Counted from the first letter of the stretch, positions 1 to 9,738 are shown. The stretch: 64,000 nt of DNA from Candidatus Azobacteroides pseudotrichonymphae (GCA_002091395.1 AP017913.1:674001-738000), one strand, 5' to 3'. Numbers and translations: made by a program. Notes: generated by a model from the sequence alone, not told the origin.

Positions 1-1
1 T

Positions 2-715
2 AAAGAAATTACTCTTTTAAATCCAAAACCTGGCAATATGTGGGAAAGTAATATGGAAACAAAATCAGCTCATATCACACCTGATTTTATTGCAGAGGTT
101 ATAGATGGAAAACTTGTTTTCACAATGTCAGAAGATAACATGCCAAATTTAAAAATAAATCGAAAATACGGAGAAATGTTATCAGACTACAAATCTGATA
201 AAAATTTTGGGAAAAAAGAAGTGATTACTTTTGTTAAAAACAAAATTGATTCAGCTCAATGGTTTATAGATGCAATTAAGCAGAGAAATATTACTTTGTA
301 TAATACAATGCTTGCTGTTATAAACATACAACAAAAATTTTTTTTAAGTGGAGATGAGAAGACTTTGAAACCAATGAAACTAAAAGATGTCTCTGAAATA
401 TGTGGTTATGATATTTCTACAATTTCAAGAGCAACTATTAACAAATATATTCAAACAGACTGGGGAATTTATCCATTACGATTTTTCTTTTCAGATGCAA
501 TTATAAATGAAAATGGGGAAGAAATATCAACGCGTGAAATTAAAACTATTTTAAAATCATGTATAGAAACTGAAAATAAAAAAAAACCATTTACTGATGA
601 AAACTTAACAAAACTCTTAAAAAGAAAAGGGTATAATATTGCACGTAGAACCGTAGCAAAATATCGTGAACAATTAAATATACCAGTTTCTAGATTACGT
701 AAAGGAATTGAATAA
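2..715 (+). CDS. rpoN: RNA polymerase sigma-54 factor, C-terminal part (5' end outside window)
   Basis: Sigma-54 directs RNA polymerase to -24/-12 promoters and needs an AAA+ activator. The reading frame is open to the left edge (from base 2, reading KEITLLNPKPG) so the gene begins outside the window; the ATG at 38 is internal. The visible part carries the core-binding region, a helix-turn-helix (around DVSEICGYDISTISR, then WGIYPLRFFF), and near the end the diagnostic RpoN box ARRTVAKYRE, which contacts the -24 element. The C-terminus is complete. A 20-bp hairpin follows about 100 bases after the stop. Its retention implies that some sigma-54 promoters and an activator survive elsewhere; I found no convincing -24/-12 site in the window's spacers. 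Confidence 0.96.
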   Translation, partial: KEITLLNPKPGNMWESNMETKSAHITPDFIAEVIDGKLVFTMSEDNMPNLKINRKYGEMLSDYKSDKNFGKKEVITFVKNKIDSAQWFIDAIKQRNITLYNTMLAVINIQQKFFLSGDEKTLKPMKLKDVSEICGYDISTISRATINKYIQTDWGIYPLRFFFSDAIINENGEEISTREIKTILKSCIETENKKKPFTDENLTKLLKRKGYNIARRTVAKYREQLNIPVSRLRKGIE

Positions 716-811
716 TATAAAAATATTATAGTTTATAACTATCGTATTTTTATATGAGTTTACTAGTTGAATTTTAGCTCGATTCTTGTTTTATATATTA
801 AAACATACACA

Positions 812-855
812 TTTTTAATTAATAGTTTTACTGTAGTAAAACTATTAATTAAAAA
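812..855 (+). terminator. 20-bp perfect hairpin between rpoN and ruvC
   Basis: Arms 812-831 and 836-855 are perfectly complementary with a 4-base loop (tgta). It lies 97 bases after the rpoN stop and ends 15 bases before the GTG start of ruvC. It can serve as a terminator for rpoN, but the position also places a strong stem directly ahead of the ruvC start. Confidence 0.6.
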
Positions 856-870
856 AATTAAAATACAGAA

Positions 871-1377
871 GTGTTATACAAACAGAAAGAAAGAATTATT
901 TTAGGTATAGATCCTGGGACTGCGATAATGGGATATGGGGTAATTAAAATACTAAATGATAAACCATTTGTAATAAAAATGGGGATTTTTAAATTGAAAA
1001 AGTGCGAAAATCATTATATTCGACTTCATAACATATTCAATAAAGTAATAGAATTAATAGATGAATTCTCCCCAAATGAATTTGCTATTGAATCTCCATT
1101 TTTAAAAAAAAATGTACAAAGTATGCTTAAACTTGGACGTGCTCAAGGAGCAGCTATGATAGCAGCCTTATTTCGAAATATTCCTATTTACGAGTACGCC
1201 CCACTTAAAATAAAAATGTCAATCACTGGAAATGGTCAAGCATCAAAAGAACAAGTAGCAAATATGCTACATCATTATTTGATAATTTCAAAAAAAGACA
1301 CATATCAATTAGACGCAACTGATGGTTTGGCTACAGCGCTATGTCATTTTTTTCAAAAAAAAATCATTCAAAATTAA
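871..1377 (+). CDS. ruvC: Holliday junction resolvase RuvC
   Basis: RuvC is the endonuclease that cuts four-way DNA junctions after RuvAB branch migration. The protein is 168 aa, near the usual size. Catalytic acidic residues are in place: D14 in LGIDPGT, E74 in AIESP, and D148 and D151 in DATDGLA. The start is GTG at 871. An in-frame TAA at 859-861 and the absence of an earlier start make this the first possible start. The gene stands alone: a 20-bp hairpin ends 15 bases upstream, and a gene-free stretch of almost 1 kb follows. ruvA and ruvB are not in the window. Confidence 0.95.
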   Translation: MLYKQKERIILGIDPGTAIMGYGVIKILNDKPFVIKMGIFKLKKCENHYIRLHNIFNKVIELIDEFSPNEFAIESPFLKKNVQSMLKLGRAQGAAMIAALFRNIPIYEYAPLKIKMSITGNGQASKEQVANMLHHYLIISKKDTYQLDATDGLATALCHFFQKKIIQN

Positions 1378-2324
1378 AAATCAGTATATTCAGTTGTGAA
1401 AACTATTATTAACAGAAATAAAAAATAATTATAAATTAAGTTTCCATTCATACTTCTGACACATACAAAATAACTACGTTAAACATTGGCTATAAAAAAT
1501 TGAATCAGTCATAAAACAATTAAATACATACAAAATTGATAATTTATGACTTAAACGCAATTAGTATTTATTAACTATAAAAACTAAGAGTAATAACTCT
1601 ATTAGTTTAAAAAAAAAAATATGGTGAATTTAGTTACTTCATATTTATTTATTTTTATCAGATTTTTCATTAAAAATCAAAAATTTATTTTAATTGTAGT
1701 CAATATTTAATTATTCATAGAACTCTATTATATTAACTTGAAAACAACCATCTACATCATATCATGAATATTAAATTAATATAGATCATATTATAAAATA
1801 CTACTAGACAAACAAAGCATTCAAAATCTAATGATACACATGTACAATTATTGAATGTATATTATTATAATGCAAATGACAACTAATAAGAATAAAAATT
1901 ACAAGCCAATAGTTATTTAATTATTTTTATAGTTTTATTAAATATTAGAACTGTAGCTTAAATTTTTTATAAAAATTTTAATAAATTAAATTTGAAAATA
2001 TAAATAAATACAAATAACAATCACTATTAACAAAAATTAATTGTCAATATAATTTATATCGCATTAGCTATAAAAATAAACTCCATCTTATACAAAAATC
2101 AAATGTTATTTTTGTGTATATACAAACTATAATATAGCAACCAACCATAACAAACAAAAATTTCAAATAAAAATATTTGGGAAAATTTTTTAAAAACAAA
2201 ATTTTTTTGTATAATATCATTAATCTTATCCTAAATTCAAAATTTGAAATATAAAGTTTTTATACTCAACTACTCTGATTTAACATATATAATAAAGCAA
2301 AGTGTATCAATCTAAAATTGTATT
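1378..2324. other. Gene-free spacer between ruvC and feoB (947 bp)
   Basis: Both flanking genes are on the plus strand. I see only AT-rich sequence with short A/T runs. There is no ORF with a recognisable protein, no tRNA-like cloverleaf, and no strong GC-containing hairpin. The feoB promoter must lie here, but no box could be assigned with confidence. The spacer looks like eroded sequence. Confidence 0.6.
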
Positions 2325-4757
2325 ATGGAACTGCTAAATTTACTTCCTGGCCAAAAAGGAATCATTATAAAAGTACGTGGCAGAAGAAATTTTCGAAAAA
2401 AAATTATAGAAATGGGTTTTGTTTATGGACAAAAAATAGAAGTGATTGCTAAAGCTCCATTGCAAGATCCAATAAATTACAGAATAATGGATTATGAAAT
2501 TTCTCTACGTAAAAGTGAAGCGAAATTAATAGACATAATTACAGAAAAAGAGACTAAGATTGAATTGCAAGAAAAATACAATCCATTAATTATAAATTCT
2601 TCTAGATTATTAAAACTAGCAAACGACCAAAAGCATACAATCAAATTGATATTAATTGGAAATCCTAATTCTGGTAAAACTTCATTATTCAATATTGTAG
2701 CACATAAATATAATAGAGTTGGGAACTATCCTGGTGTTACAGTTGATCCAAAAGAAAGTGTATTTAAATACAAAAAATATACATTTAACTTTATAGATTT
2801 GCCTGGAACATATTCTTTATCAGCATACTCACATGAAGAAATATACGTTCGCAAATATATATATGAATCATCTCCAGATATTGTCGTTAATGTGGTAGCA
2901 GCGTCTAATTTGGAAAGAAATCTTTATTTAACTACCCAATTAATAGACATGGATACTACCATGGTAATAGCTTTAAATATGTATGATGAATTAGAAAAAT
3001 CAGGAAATATACTTGATCACCAGTGCTTATCAAAAATGATAGGATGCCCAATTATACCAACAACTGCAAGATCAGGGAAAGGAACTAAAAAACTTCTCGA
3101 TAAGATTATAGAAGTATATGAAGGTAAAAATCATTGTTCAAGACATATTCATATTTATTATGGAACAGAGATAGAAAAAAGCATTCAACATATAAAATGT
3201 GTACTTCGCAAAGAAAATATTTTTGGAAACGATATTTCTCATCGGTTTTTAAGTATTCAATTATTGGAACACAACAAATTTATAGAAACAATTATTAAAA
3301 ATTTGCCTAATAAAAATGCAATTTTATCTGAACAAGCTATTCATACAAAACATATTGAAAACGATTTTGGAGATAATACAGAAACAATTTTTACGAATGC
3401 TCGTTATGGTTTTATAAAAGGAGCATTGAAAGAAACATATCAAAAAATAAATGACAAACAAACAAAATCAACATGTCTCATAGACAAATTAGTTATGCAT
3501 AGATTTTTAAGTTATCCAATATTTTTTGCATTTATGTTCATTATGTTTGAATGCACATTTTTTTTTGGTAAATATCCTGTTAAATTGATTGAATTAATCA
3601 TACAAAAAACAAGTGAATTTATTGAAATAAATATGGTAAACGGACCTTTAAAAGATTTATTTATTCATGGAATTATAGGTGGAGTTGGCAATGTTATTAT
3701 ATTTATTCCAAATATTATTATTTTATACATTTTCATATCTTTTATGGAAGATTCTGGTTATATGTCTAGAGCTGTCTTCATTATGGATAAATTAATGCAT
3801 AAGATAGGATTACACGGCAAATCATTTATTCCATTTATTATGGGGTTTGGATGCAATGTTCCAGCTATTATGAGTACAAGAATAATAGAAAGTTATAACA
3901 CTAGACTTATTACTATGTTAGTTAATCCATTAATATCATGTTCAGCACGGCTACCAATTTACATTTTATTTATAAGTGCTTTTTTCCAAAATCATGCCGG
4001 GTTATTACTTTTCATATTATACGCTACAGGAATAATAATAGCCATACTTATGGCTATTATTATTAAAAAATTTTTAATAAAACATGATGATTTTCCGTTC
4101 GTAATGGAACTGCCACCATACCGTATTCCAACATGGAAAGCAACGCAACGCCATGTATGGCACAATATTTCTCAATATTTATGGAAAATGAGTGGAACAA
4201 TTTTAATATCTGCAATTATTATTTGGTTTTTAGAATATTTTCCAAAAAAAAACACACAATATTATAATAACAAAATAACTGAGCTTGCTTTGCATAAAGG
4301 AACTAAAAATCAAATTTTACATATTAAAAATCAACAAAATGAAGAACGAAAACAAAACTCTTTTATAGGACATATTGGCCATTTCATTGAACCTTTTGTA
4401 AAACCTTTAGGATTTGATTGGAAACTTGGCACGTGTCTTATCTCTGGACTTCCTGCAAAAGAAATTATAATAAGTACTCTTGGAATTCTGTATAATGATA
4501 GTGGAAATGATAATTTTTTATTAAAAAAACGCTTACAAACAGAAAAAGATTTTAAAGGAAATTTAGCATTTACTCCTTTAAAAGCATTAAGTTTTTTGTT
4601 TTTTGTCTTATTATACTCACCATGTATCGCAACCATTACATCAATTAAAAATGAATCTGGAAAGTTAAAATGGGCTCTATTTACTGTTATTTATACAACA
4701 TCATTAGCTTGGCTTATTAGTTTTATTATCTACCAAATTGGATCATTAATTATTTAA
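2325..4757 (+). CDS. feoB: Ferrous iron transporter FeoA-FeoB fusion
   Basis: This is a GTP-gated inner-membrane Fe(II) uptake system, 810 aa. Residues 1 to about 75 form a FeoA (SH3-like) domain (LLPGQKGIIIKV...), normally a separate protein. The FeoB G domain follows, with the P-loop GNPNSGKTS at 112-120, G3 DLPG at 158-161 and G4 NMYD at 218-221. The C-terminal half is membrane-embedded with the two Gate motifs (around NVPAIMSTR and GLPAKEIIIS). FeoA-FeoB fusions are familiar in Bacteroidales. The gene stands alone between long spacers. It implies iron taken up in the reduced form, as expected in an anoxic niche. No truncation is seen. Confidence 0.96.
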   Translation: MELLNLLPGQKGIIIKVRGRRNFRKKIIEMGFVYGQKIEVIAKAPLQDPINYRIMDYEISLRKSEAKLIDIITEKETKIELQEKYNPLIINSSRLLKLANDQKHTIKLILIGNPNSGKTSLFNIVAHKYNRVGNYPGVTVDPKESVFKYKKYTFNFIDLPGTYSLSAYSHEEIYVRKYIYESSPDIVVNVVAASNLERNLYLTTQLIDMDTTMVIALNMYDELEKSGNILDHQCLSKMIGCPIIPTTARSGKGTKKLLDKIIEVYEGKNHCSRHIHIYYGTEIEKSIQHIKCVLRKENIFGNDISHRFLSIQLLEHNKFIETIIKNLPNKNAILSEQAIHTKHIENDFGDNTETIFTNARYGFIKGALKETYQKINDKQTKSTCLIDKLVMHRFLSYPIFFAFMFIMFECTFFFGKYPVKLIELIIQKTSEFIEINMVNGPLKDLFIHGIIGGVGNVIIFIPNIIILYIFISFMEDSGYMSRAVFIMDKLMHKIGLHGKSFIPFIMGFGCNVPAIMSTRIIESYNTRLITMLVNPLISCSARLPIYILFISAFFQNHAGLLLFILYATGIIIAILMAIIIKKFLIKHDDFPFVMELPPYRIPTWKATQRHVWHNISQYLWKMSGTILISAIIIWFLEYFPKKNTQYYNNKITELALHKGTKNQILHIKNQQNEERKQNSFIGHIGHFIEPFVKPLGFDWKLGTCLISGLPAKEIIISTLGILYNDSGNDNFLLKKRLQTEKDFKGNLAFTPLKALSFLFFVLLYSPCIATITSIKNESGKLKWALFTVIYTTSLAWLISFIIYQIGSLII

Positions 4758-5213
4758 TTAAATAAATTAGCAACGAATTTACAATTTTTTCATTACATTA
4801 AACAACAAATTTATATTATTTATATTTTAATAATAACTTAAAATAAGGGCACATTATACAAACAACATATACTAAATTTACTAAATAAAAAATCTTCAAA
4901 AATAAGCCATCTTGTTAAGATAAACATAAAAAATTAGTTAATTGTACCTTATATTTATACTTGCTATTCTTAATCGTAAAATATTTTCAATTTATTGAAA
5001 ACAGTGAAATTGAATTTCACTATGTAATTTAAATTAATTTCAGTTTTACTTCTATTTAGTAATTTTTGTATAACTAATTGTTGATTTTTTCAATTTTTAT
5101 ATTATACTTAATGCTATTAGTTATAAATGTTTAATTTTTCTTTTTTTAAAAAAATTATGTGTTCTTAACAATTTATTGTACTTTCCTGCAAATTTAAAAT
5201 AATAATTAAAAAA
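4758..5213. other. Gene-free spacer between feoB and FKBP gene (456 bp)
   Basis: No ORF or RNA gene is recognisable. The only structure noted is a short palindrome at 5003-5021 (9-base arms around a single g). It is about 190 bases ahead of the next start and could be an operator or chance in AT-rich DNA. Confidence 0.55.
5003..5021. repeat. Short palindrome (9-bp arms) upstream of FKBP gene
   Basis: agtgaaatt and aatttcact are perfect reverse complements separated by one base. It resembles the dyads bound by small dimeric regulators, but chance is quite possible in DNA of this composition. Confidence 0.3.
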
Positions 5214-6119
5214 ATGAAAGACATAGTAAATTTTTTATCATTAAAAACATTTTTTTTAGTTTTTATGCTGACTTCATGTAATAAACAAAATTTGAAAATA
5301 AAACTAAAAACTAATATTGATTCTATTGCCTATGCACAAGGTGCTCTACTTGCTACGCAAGCAAATCAAATTTTCACTCAATTAGAATTAAAATCGCAGA
5401 ACAAAATTGACTTTATAAAAGGATTTGAAAATGGACTTCAAATAGATATAAAAAATAAAAAAGAAAGCGCTTTTACAGTTGGCAAAATGTTAGGATACCA
5501 AATTGGGACACAATTTATCCCATTTTTAAATAAGCAATTGTTTTACACAGATTCTACAAAAACTATAAATAAAGACATTCTTTTATCTGGTTACATATCT
5601 GTCATCAACGACAATGGTAGCACTCTCCTTTCTAAGGATGAAATTCAGAAGTACTCTAAAAATACCATGCTAGAGAAAATAAGAGGAACTATTATCGAAA
5701 AACAATACAAGAATTTCAAAAAAGAAAATTTAGATTTCCTTGAAAAAAATAAATCTAATAAAAGGGTCATTGTATTACCAAGTGGATTGCAATACAAAAT
5801 AATAAAAAAAGGAAATGGACCGAAACCTAAAGCCAATGATTTGATAGAAATGGATTACTGCATAATGAACATTAAAAAAGAAATTCTTGACAGTTCTGTA
5901 AAAAATACTAAATCAATAAAATTTTCATTACATGAATTAATCAAGGGTTTATTAGAAGGAATTCAATTAATGCCTGTGGGATCTAAGTACATTTTTTATA
6001 TCCCTTACTACCTTGCATATGGCAAAGAAATTAAAAAAAATAACCTTCCTCCTTACTCAACTATCATTTTTGAAGCAGAACTACATAAAATTGTAACAAA
6101 AAACAATGGAAAAAATTGA
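5214..6119 (+). CDS. Lipoprotein FKBP-type peptidyl-prolyl cis-trans isomerase
   Basis: Predicted cell-envelope folding helper, 301 aa. The N-terminus is a lipoprotein signal with lipobox LTSC, giving a lipidated cysteine at 22. A helical FKBP_N-type dimerisation region follows (SIAYAQGALLATQ..., FIKGFENGL). The FKBP catalytic domain is at about 185-297: LPSGLQYKIIKKGNGP, then LDSS, LIKGLLEGIQLMPVG, and LAYG. The Phe/Asp content of the active site is lower than in the best-conserved members, so catalytic strength is uncertain. The last 14 bases overlap the start of the Lrp-family gene, so the two are probably co-transcribed. Confidence 0.88.
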   Translation: MKDIVNFLSLKTFFLVFMLTSCNKQNLKIKLKTNIDSIAYAQGALLATQANQIFTQLELKSQNKIDFIKGFENGLQIDIKNKKESAFTVGKMLGYQIGTQFIPFLNKQLFYTDSTKTINKDILLSGYISVINDNGSTLLSKDEIQKYSKNTMLEKIRGTIIEKQYKNFKKENLDFLEKNKSNKRVIVLPSGLQYKIIKKGNGPKPKANDLIEMDYCIMNIKKEILDSSVKNTKSIKFSLHELIKGLLEGIQLMPVGSKYIFYIPYYLAYGKEIKKNNLPPYSTIIFEAELHKIVTKNNGKN

Positions 6120-6561
6120 TGAATTAGATAAAAAAATTCTGAAAATTATTTCAAAAAATGCACGCATTTCGTTTAAAAACGTGGCAGAAATTTGTAATGT
6201 ATCAAGAGCATCAGTTCATCAACGCATTCAAAAAATGATAGAACTTAAATTAATCGTTGGATCAGGTTATTTCATAAATTACAAACTTTTGGGGTATAAT
6301 ACATGTGCGTATGTAGGAGTAAAATTAGAACGTGGTTCCATGTATAAAAATGTAGTTCCGGAACTAAAAAAAATTTTAGAAGTTGTAGAATGCCATTTTA
6401 CAACTGGTCCATACACCATGTTAATAAAATTATATGCAAAAGATAATAAGCAATTTATGGAATTACTAAATAGTCGTATACAAGAAATTCCAGGTGTTAT
6501 TTCTACAGAAACATTAATTTCTCTTCGACAAAGTTTTAAACGAAAAATACCAACTATTTGA
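6106..6561 (+). CDS. Lrp/AsnC family transcriptional regulator
   Basis: A 151-aa DNA-binding regulator of the feast/famine type. Residues 1 to about 60 form the winged helix-turn-helix (MEKIDELDKKILKIISKNAR..., NVSRASVHQRIQKM). The rest is the RAM/ligand-binding fold (YVGVKL..., CHFTTGPYTMLIKLYAKD). The ATG overlaps the FKBP gene by 14 bases. The effector and target genes cannot be read from the sequence. Retention of a dedicated regulator is of note in a reduced genome, where such genes tend to be lost. Confidence 0.93.
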   Translation: MEKIDELDKKILKIISKNARISFKNVAEICNVSRASVHQRIQKMIELKLIVGSGYFINYKLLGYNTCAYVGVKLERGSMYKNVVPELKKILEVVECHFTTGPYTMLIKLYAKDNKQFMELLNSRIQEIPGVISTETLISLRQSFKRKIPTI

Positions 6562-6603
6562 ATTTGTATAACTTAAGTATTTTAATCTTATTTTAAACTA
6601 TTT

Positions 6604-7020
6604 ATGGGACGTATAATTTCTATTGATTATGGAGAAAACCAAACAGGACTTGCAGTTTCAGATCTTTTAAAAATGATTGCTAGTCCTCTCAATACTATAT
6701 CAAGTCGTGAGGTAATTATATATCTTAAAAACTATACTAAAACTAATGACGTTGAGTTATTTATACTTGGAGAAGCTAGACAAATGAATTACTCGCCTTC
6801 TAAAAATATGGTAAAAATTAGAAATTTTAAAAAAAAATTAAAAGAATCAATGCCATTAATTGGGATAGAAATGGCAGATGAACGATTTACTTCTGTTTTA
6901 GCTCATAGAGCAATGATTGACGGTGGAATAAAAAAAATGAAAAGAAGGGATAAAAAATTAATAAACAAATTAAGTGCAACCATTTTATTACAAACTTATT
7001 TGGAATCACTAAAAAAATGA
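6604..7020 (+). CDS. ruvX: RuvX/YqgF-family nuclease (pre-16S rRNA processing), with changed motif residues
   Basis: RuvX/YqgF proteins have an RNase H-like fold and take part in 5' maturation of 16S rRNA. The protein is 138 aa, normal length. It keeps D8 (IDYG), the GLAVSD motif and the ADERFTS motif with its glutamate. The usual KR in DYGxKRxG reads NQ here (residues 12-13). The last catalytic aspartate, normally in a VDxxSAxxIL context, is N121 (LINKLSATILL). The stop overlaps the def start as ATGA, so the pair is an operon. The fold and length argue for a maintained protein, but nuclease activity is doubtful. Confidence 0.9.
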   Translation: MGRIISIDYGENQTGLAVSDLLKMIASPLNTISSREVIIYLKNYTKTNDVELFILGEARQMNYSPSKNMVKIRNFKKKLKESMPLIGIEMADERFTSVLAHRAMIDGGIKKMKRRDKKLINKLSATILLQTYLESLKK

Positions 7021-7574
7021 TACTCCCAATTTATTTATATGGACATCCAATCTTAAATCAAAAATCCCAAAATATTTCAATAGATTATCCAAATCTAGAT
7101 AATCTATTGAATAATATGTTTGAAACTATGTATAATGCAAATGGAATTGGTATTTCTGCACCTCAAATTGGAGTTATGTATAAAATTTTTGTAATAGATT
7201 TAAGTACTCATGCAAAAAAAGACACAAATTGTTTAAATTTTAAAAAAGTTTTCATTAATCCACAAATAATAGAAAAAAATGGGAATGAAATATCTATAAA
7301 AGAAGGATGCCTTTCAATTCCAACTATACATGAAGATGTAATAAGAAATAATGAAGTTAAAGTAAAATACTTTAATGAAGATTTTCAACTACAGGAAAAA
7401 ATTTTTACAAATTATCCAGCACGTGTTATTCAACACGAATATGATCATTTAGATGGAATTCTTTTCACAAATTATATTTCTAGAATTCGGAAACAAATGA
7501 TTCGCACCAAATTAAATAAAATCATGAACAGAAAAATTGAATGGCCATATCGAACAATAAGGCTTTTTAAATAA
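7017..7574 (+). CDS. def: Peptide deformylase
   Basis: Removes the formyl group from the N-terminal methionine of new proteins. The protein is 185 aa, and all three family motifs are present: GIGISAPQ at 43-50, EGCLS at 96-100 with metal ligand C98, and QHEYDH at 139-144 with ligands H140 and H144 and catalytic E141. It is coupled to ruvX by an ATGA overlap. The last 63 bases overlap the 3' end of ispE on the other strand, so both C-terminal tails are constrained by the same DNA. Confidence 0.97.
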   Translation: MILPIYLYGHPILNQKSQNISIDYPNLDNLLNNMFETMYNANGIGISAPQIGVMYKIFVIDLSTHAKKDTNCLNFKKVFINPQIIEKNGNEISIKEGCLSIPTIHEDVIRNNEVKVKYFNEDFQLQEKIFTNYPARVIQHEYDHLDGILFTNYISRIRKQMIRTKLNKIMNRKIEWPYRTIRLFK

Positions 7575-8312
7575 TCCAAAAACTGCAGAACCTGATCCAG
7601 ATATGCTAGCATAAATAGCCCCTTTAATATACAGTTCATGTTTTATTTTTTGTATTTCTGGATGAAGAAAAAATACAAACTCCTCAAAATCATTAACCAA
7701 AAAATTTTTCCACATACTTGTTGGATAATTAATAATATCAGTTAAAGATTTTACATGAAATTGACATGACACATTGTCATACGCCTCTTTTGTTGAGACG
7801 CTAATATTAGGAGTGCATAAAATTAAATAATATTCATTTAGATCTAATTTTATAGGCGTAAAAATATTCCCACTGCCTTCAGCAAGCAACGGTTTATTTC
7901 GAATAAAAAATGAGCAGTCAGAACCCAATTGTTGCGCATAAATTTCTAATTGCTCTACCGAAAGATGCAAATCAGCAAATTTATTTAACAAACAAAGCAT
8001 AAAAGCTGCATTACTACTTCCTCCTCCAAGTCCACTACCCACTGGAATATTTTTACGCAAAAAAATTGATACTTCAGGTAAATTATAATATCTTTTTAAT
8101 AATTGATAGGCTTTAATTACTAAATTATCTGAAATTTCACAATTTGCTAATATTCCACTTTGAGTAAACGTTGTTTTAGCTGCAGGTACAATTTCTAAGA
8201 TATCATATAAATCGATAGGACATAAAATCGTTTCTATATCATGATATCCATCTGCCCTCCGTTCTCCTATATAAAGGCCTAAATTTATCTTGGCATTTGA
8301 AAAAATAATCAT
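7512..8312 (-). CDS. ispE: 4-diphosphocytidyl-2-C-methyl-D-erythritol kinase
   Basis: This GHMP kinase carries out the ATP-dependent step of the MEP isoprenoid pathway that phosphorylates CDP-methylerythritol. The protein is 266 aa. It has the substrate lysine motif SNAKINLGL (about residues 5-13), the ATP loop PVGSGLGGGSSNAA near 91-104, the QLGSDCSFF aspartate motif and a C-terminal SGSGSAVFG motif. The gene converges on def and overlaps it by 63 bases. Other MEP genes are not in the window. Its presence means the cell still makes its own isoprenoids. Confidence 0.95.
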   Translation of the reverse strand: MIIFSNAKINLGLYIGERRADGYHDIETILCPIDLYDILEIVPAAKTTFTQSGILANCEISDNLVIKAYQLLKRYYNLPEVSIFLRKNIPVGSGLGGGSSNAAFMLCLLNKFADLHLSVEQLEIYAQQLGSDCSFFIRNKPLLAEGSGNIFTPIKLDLNEYYLILCTPNISVSTKEAYDNVSCQFHVKSLTDIINYPTSMWKNFLVNDFEEFVFFLHPEIQKIKHELYIKGAIYASISGSGSAVFGLFKKPYCSIWPFNFSVHDFI

Positions 8313-8421
8313 ACTTTAAACACTAAATGATATTACAATAATCTTTTTACATTTCAGAATTGTTTTTAATCTTATTTAACTGTTGATTAATAATATTCTG
8401 CACAATTTAGAAATAAAATAT

Positions 8422-8482
8422 AATGTTTATAAAAACTGAATATATAGTTTTTTATAAACATTATTTATGATAAATAATGTTT
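8422..8482. repeat. Two mutually exclusive hairpins upstream of ispE
   Basis: Hairpin A (8422-8462) pairs aatgtttataaaaact with its complement, with one bulged base. Hairpin B (8456-8482) pairs aaacattattta with taaataatgttt around a 3-base loop. The right arm of A overlaps the left arm of B, so only one can form. This arrangement resembles an attenuator or switch, but the arms are almost pure A/T. Confidence 0.35.
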
Positions 8483-8781
8483 TTGAATGTTTAGATTATT
8501 GTATTCACATCAAAAACATATAAAAAATATTTTTTTTGCATAAAAGTTAAACTATTATGTTAAATAATAATTCATTGCAAAATATTTATATATCTTAGAA
8601 AAATTTGTTTTTTACAACTGCAAATAAAAAATTAAAATTTTTGATGGAATTGTGCTTCTGTATTTTTTTTAAATAATTAAATATCTAACTGCCAGATACA
8701 TAGTCAAAATACACATTATAAGTAAAAAATGAAGTAAAATTTGTATCAAATACCACATTTAAACACTTTTTGATGTCTAAT

Positions 8782-8859
8782 TTATTTACTGATTTCAAAT
8801 AATAAATTGTTTGTATTTTAATTTAATTTTTTAAATTATTTAAGTCTATCAGTAAATAA
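8782..8859. repeat. 12-bp inverted repeat with 54-base spacer
   Basis: ttatttactgat (8782-8793) is perfectly complementary to atcagtaaataa (8848-8859). No known element is associated with it. Confidence 0.35.
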
Positions 8860-9738
8860 TTAAATATTATTGTAGTTACAAATTTAATTACAATTAATTT
8901 ATTACATCATATTTTAATAATACAATTACACACATCAACTCAACAGTGTTATTAATTCCATACTCTGGTTATTATGTGGCATTTTTGTATTTTCAAAATT
9001 TGCAATAAAAACACATTTCTCATCATATCACAATTACTGTTTTTTTTAAAATTTATATGAACTATAAATTTTTTAGTTATTTTACTAACAATTATTCAAA
9101 ACTTTTTACTTCTAATATTCAATTCTGAATGGTCTCTTCATTACTTATACAATACTCATAATGTAATCAAATAGAAAATAGTATAACTATAAATGATATA
9201 CAACATAAATTATAATTATAAGTTATTTATTTTTTTTATTCATTTTCACTAAAAATTTCATTACTAATAATTCATTATGTTGTAATAATTTTTATTACCA
9301 ATTTTATTATGATTCTACATACACTAGAATTTATAATCTGATTTTTAACATTATTTTTTAACTCAAAATCTTCAATTTAAAAATCAATTAGATTAGTATC
9401 TCTATCTTTAACATCTGTAAAAATAAAAAAAATAAATTTAAACACTTATGATGTTCAAAAAAACATTCATTTTTTTGTATACTTGTAAAATCTTAATGTA
9501 TTAAGCAACAATTTGTATTAAAAAATATTTACTTGGATTTATTTTATAAAAATATAAAATGGTTTTATATTGAATCATAGTTTTAAAGTGATATAAAATC
9601 ATCAATTTATTTATGCTTTAATACACTAACATCAAATTTTTATTCGTGAATATTTATTAATTTTGCTGTCTAATTATTATTTAATCAAATAAATTATACT
9701 TAATCATCTCAATTTTCAGTAGTATAAAAAATCAAATA

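Larger units (their letters stand above)
8313..9738. other. Long gene-free spacer between divergent ispE and rplY (1426 bp)
   Basis: The largest empty stretch in the window. It must carry the promoters for both divergent genes. No protein-like ORF or tRNA was recognised. It contains a set of overlapping hairpins (8422-8482) close to ispE and a 12-bp inverted repeat spanning 8782-8859. The rest is A/T-run sequence, probably the remains of deleted genes. Confidence 0.6.

Noticed and set aside
1440-1520. Sigma-54 -24/-12 site at ttggctataaaaaattga
   Set aside because: The -12 GC is missing; the match is limited to the -24 half and is expected by chance.
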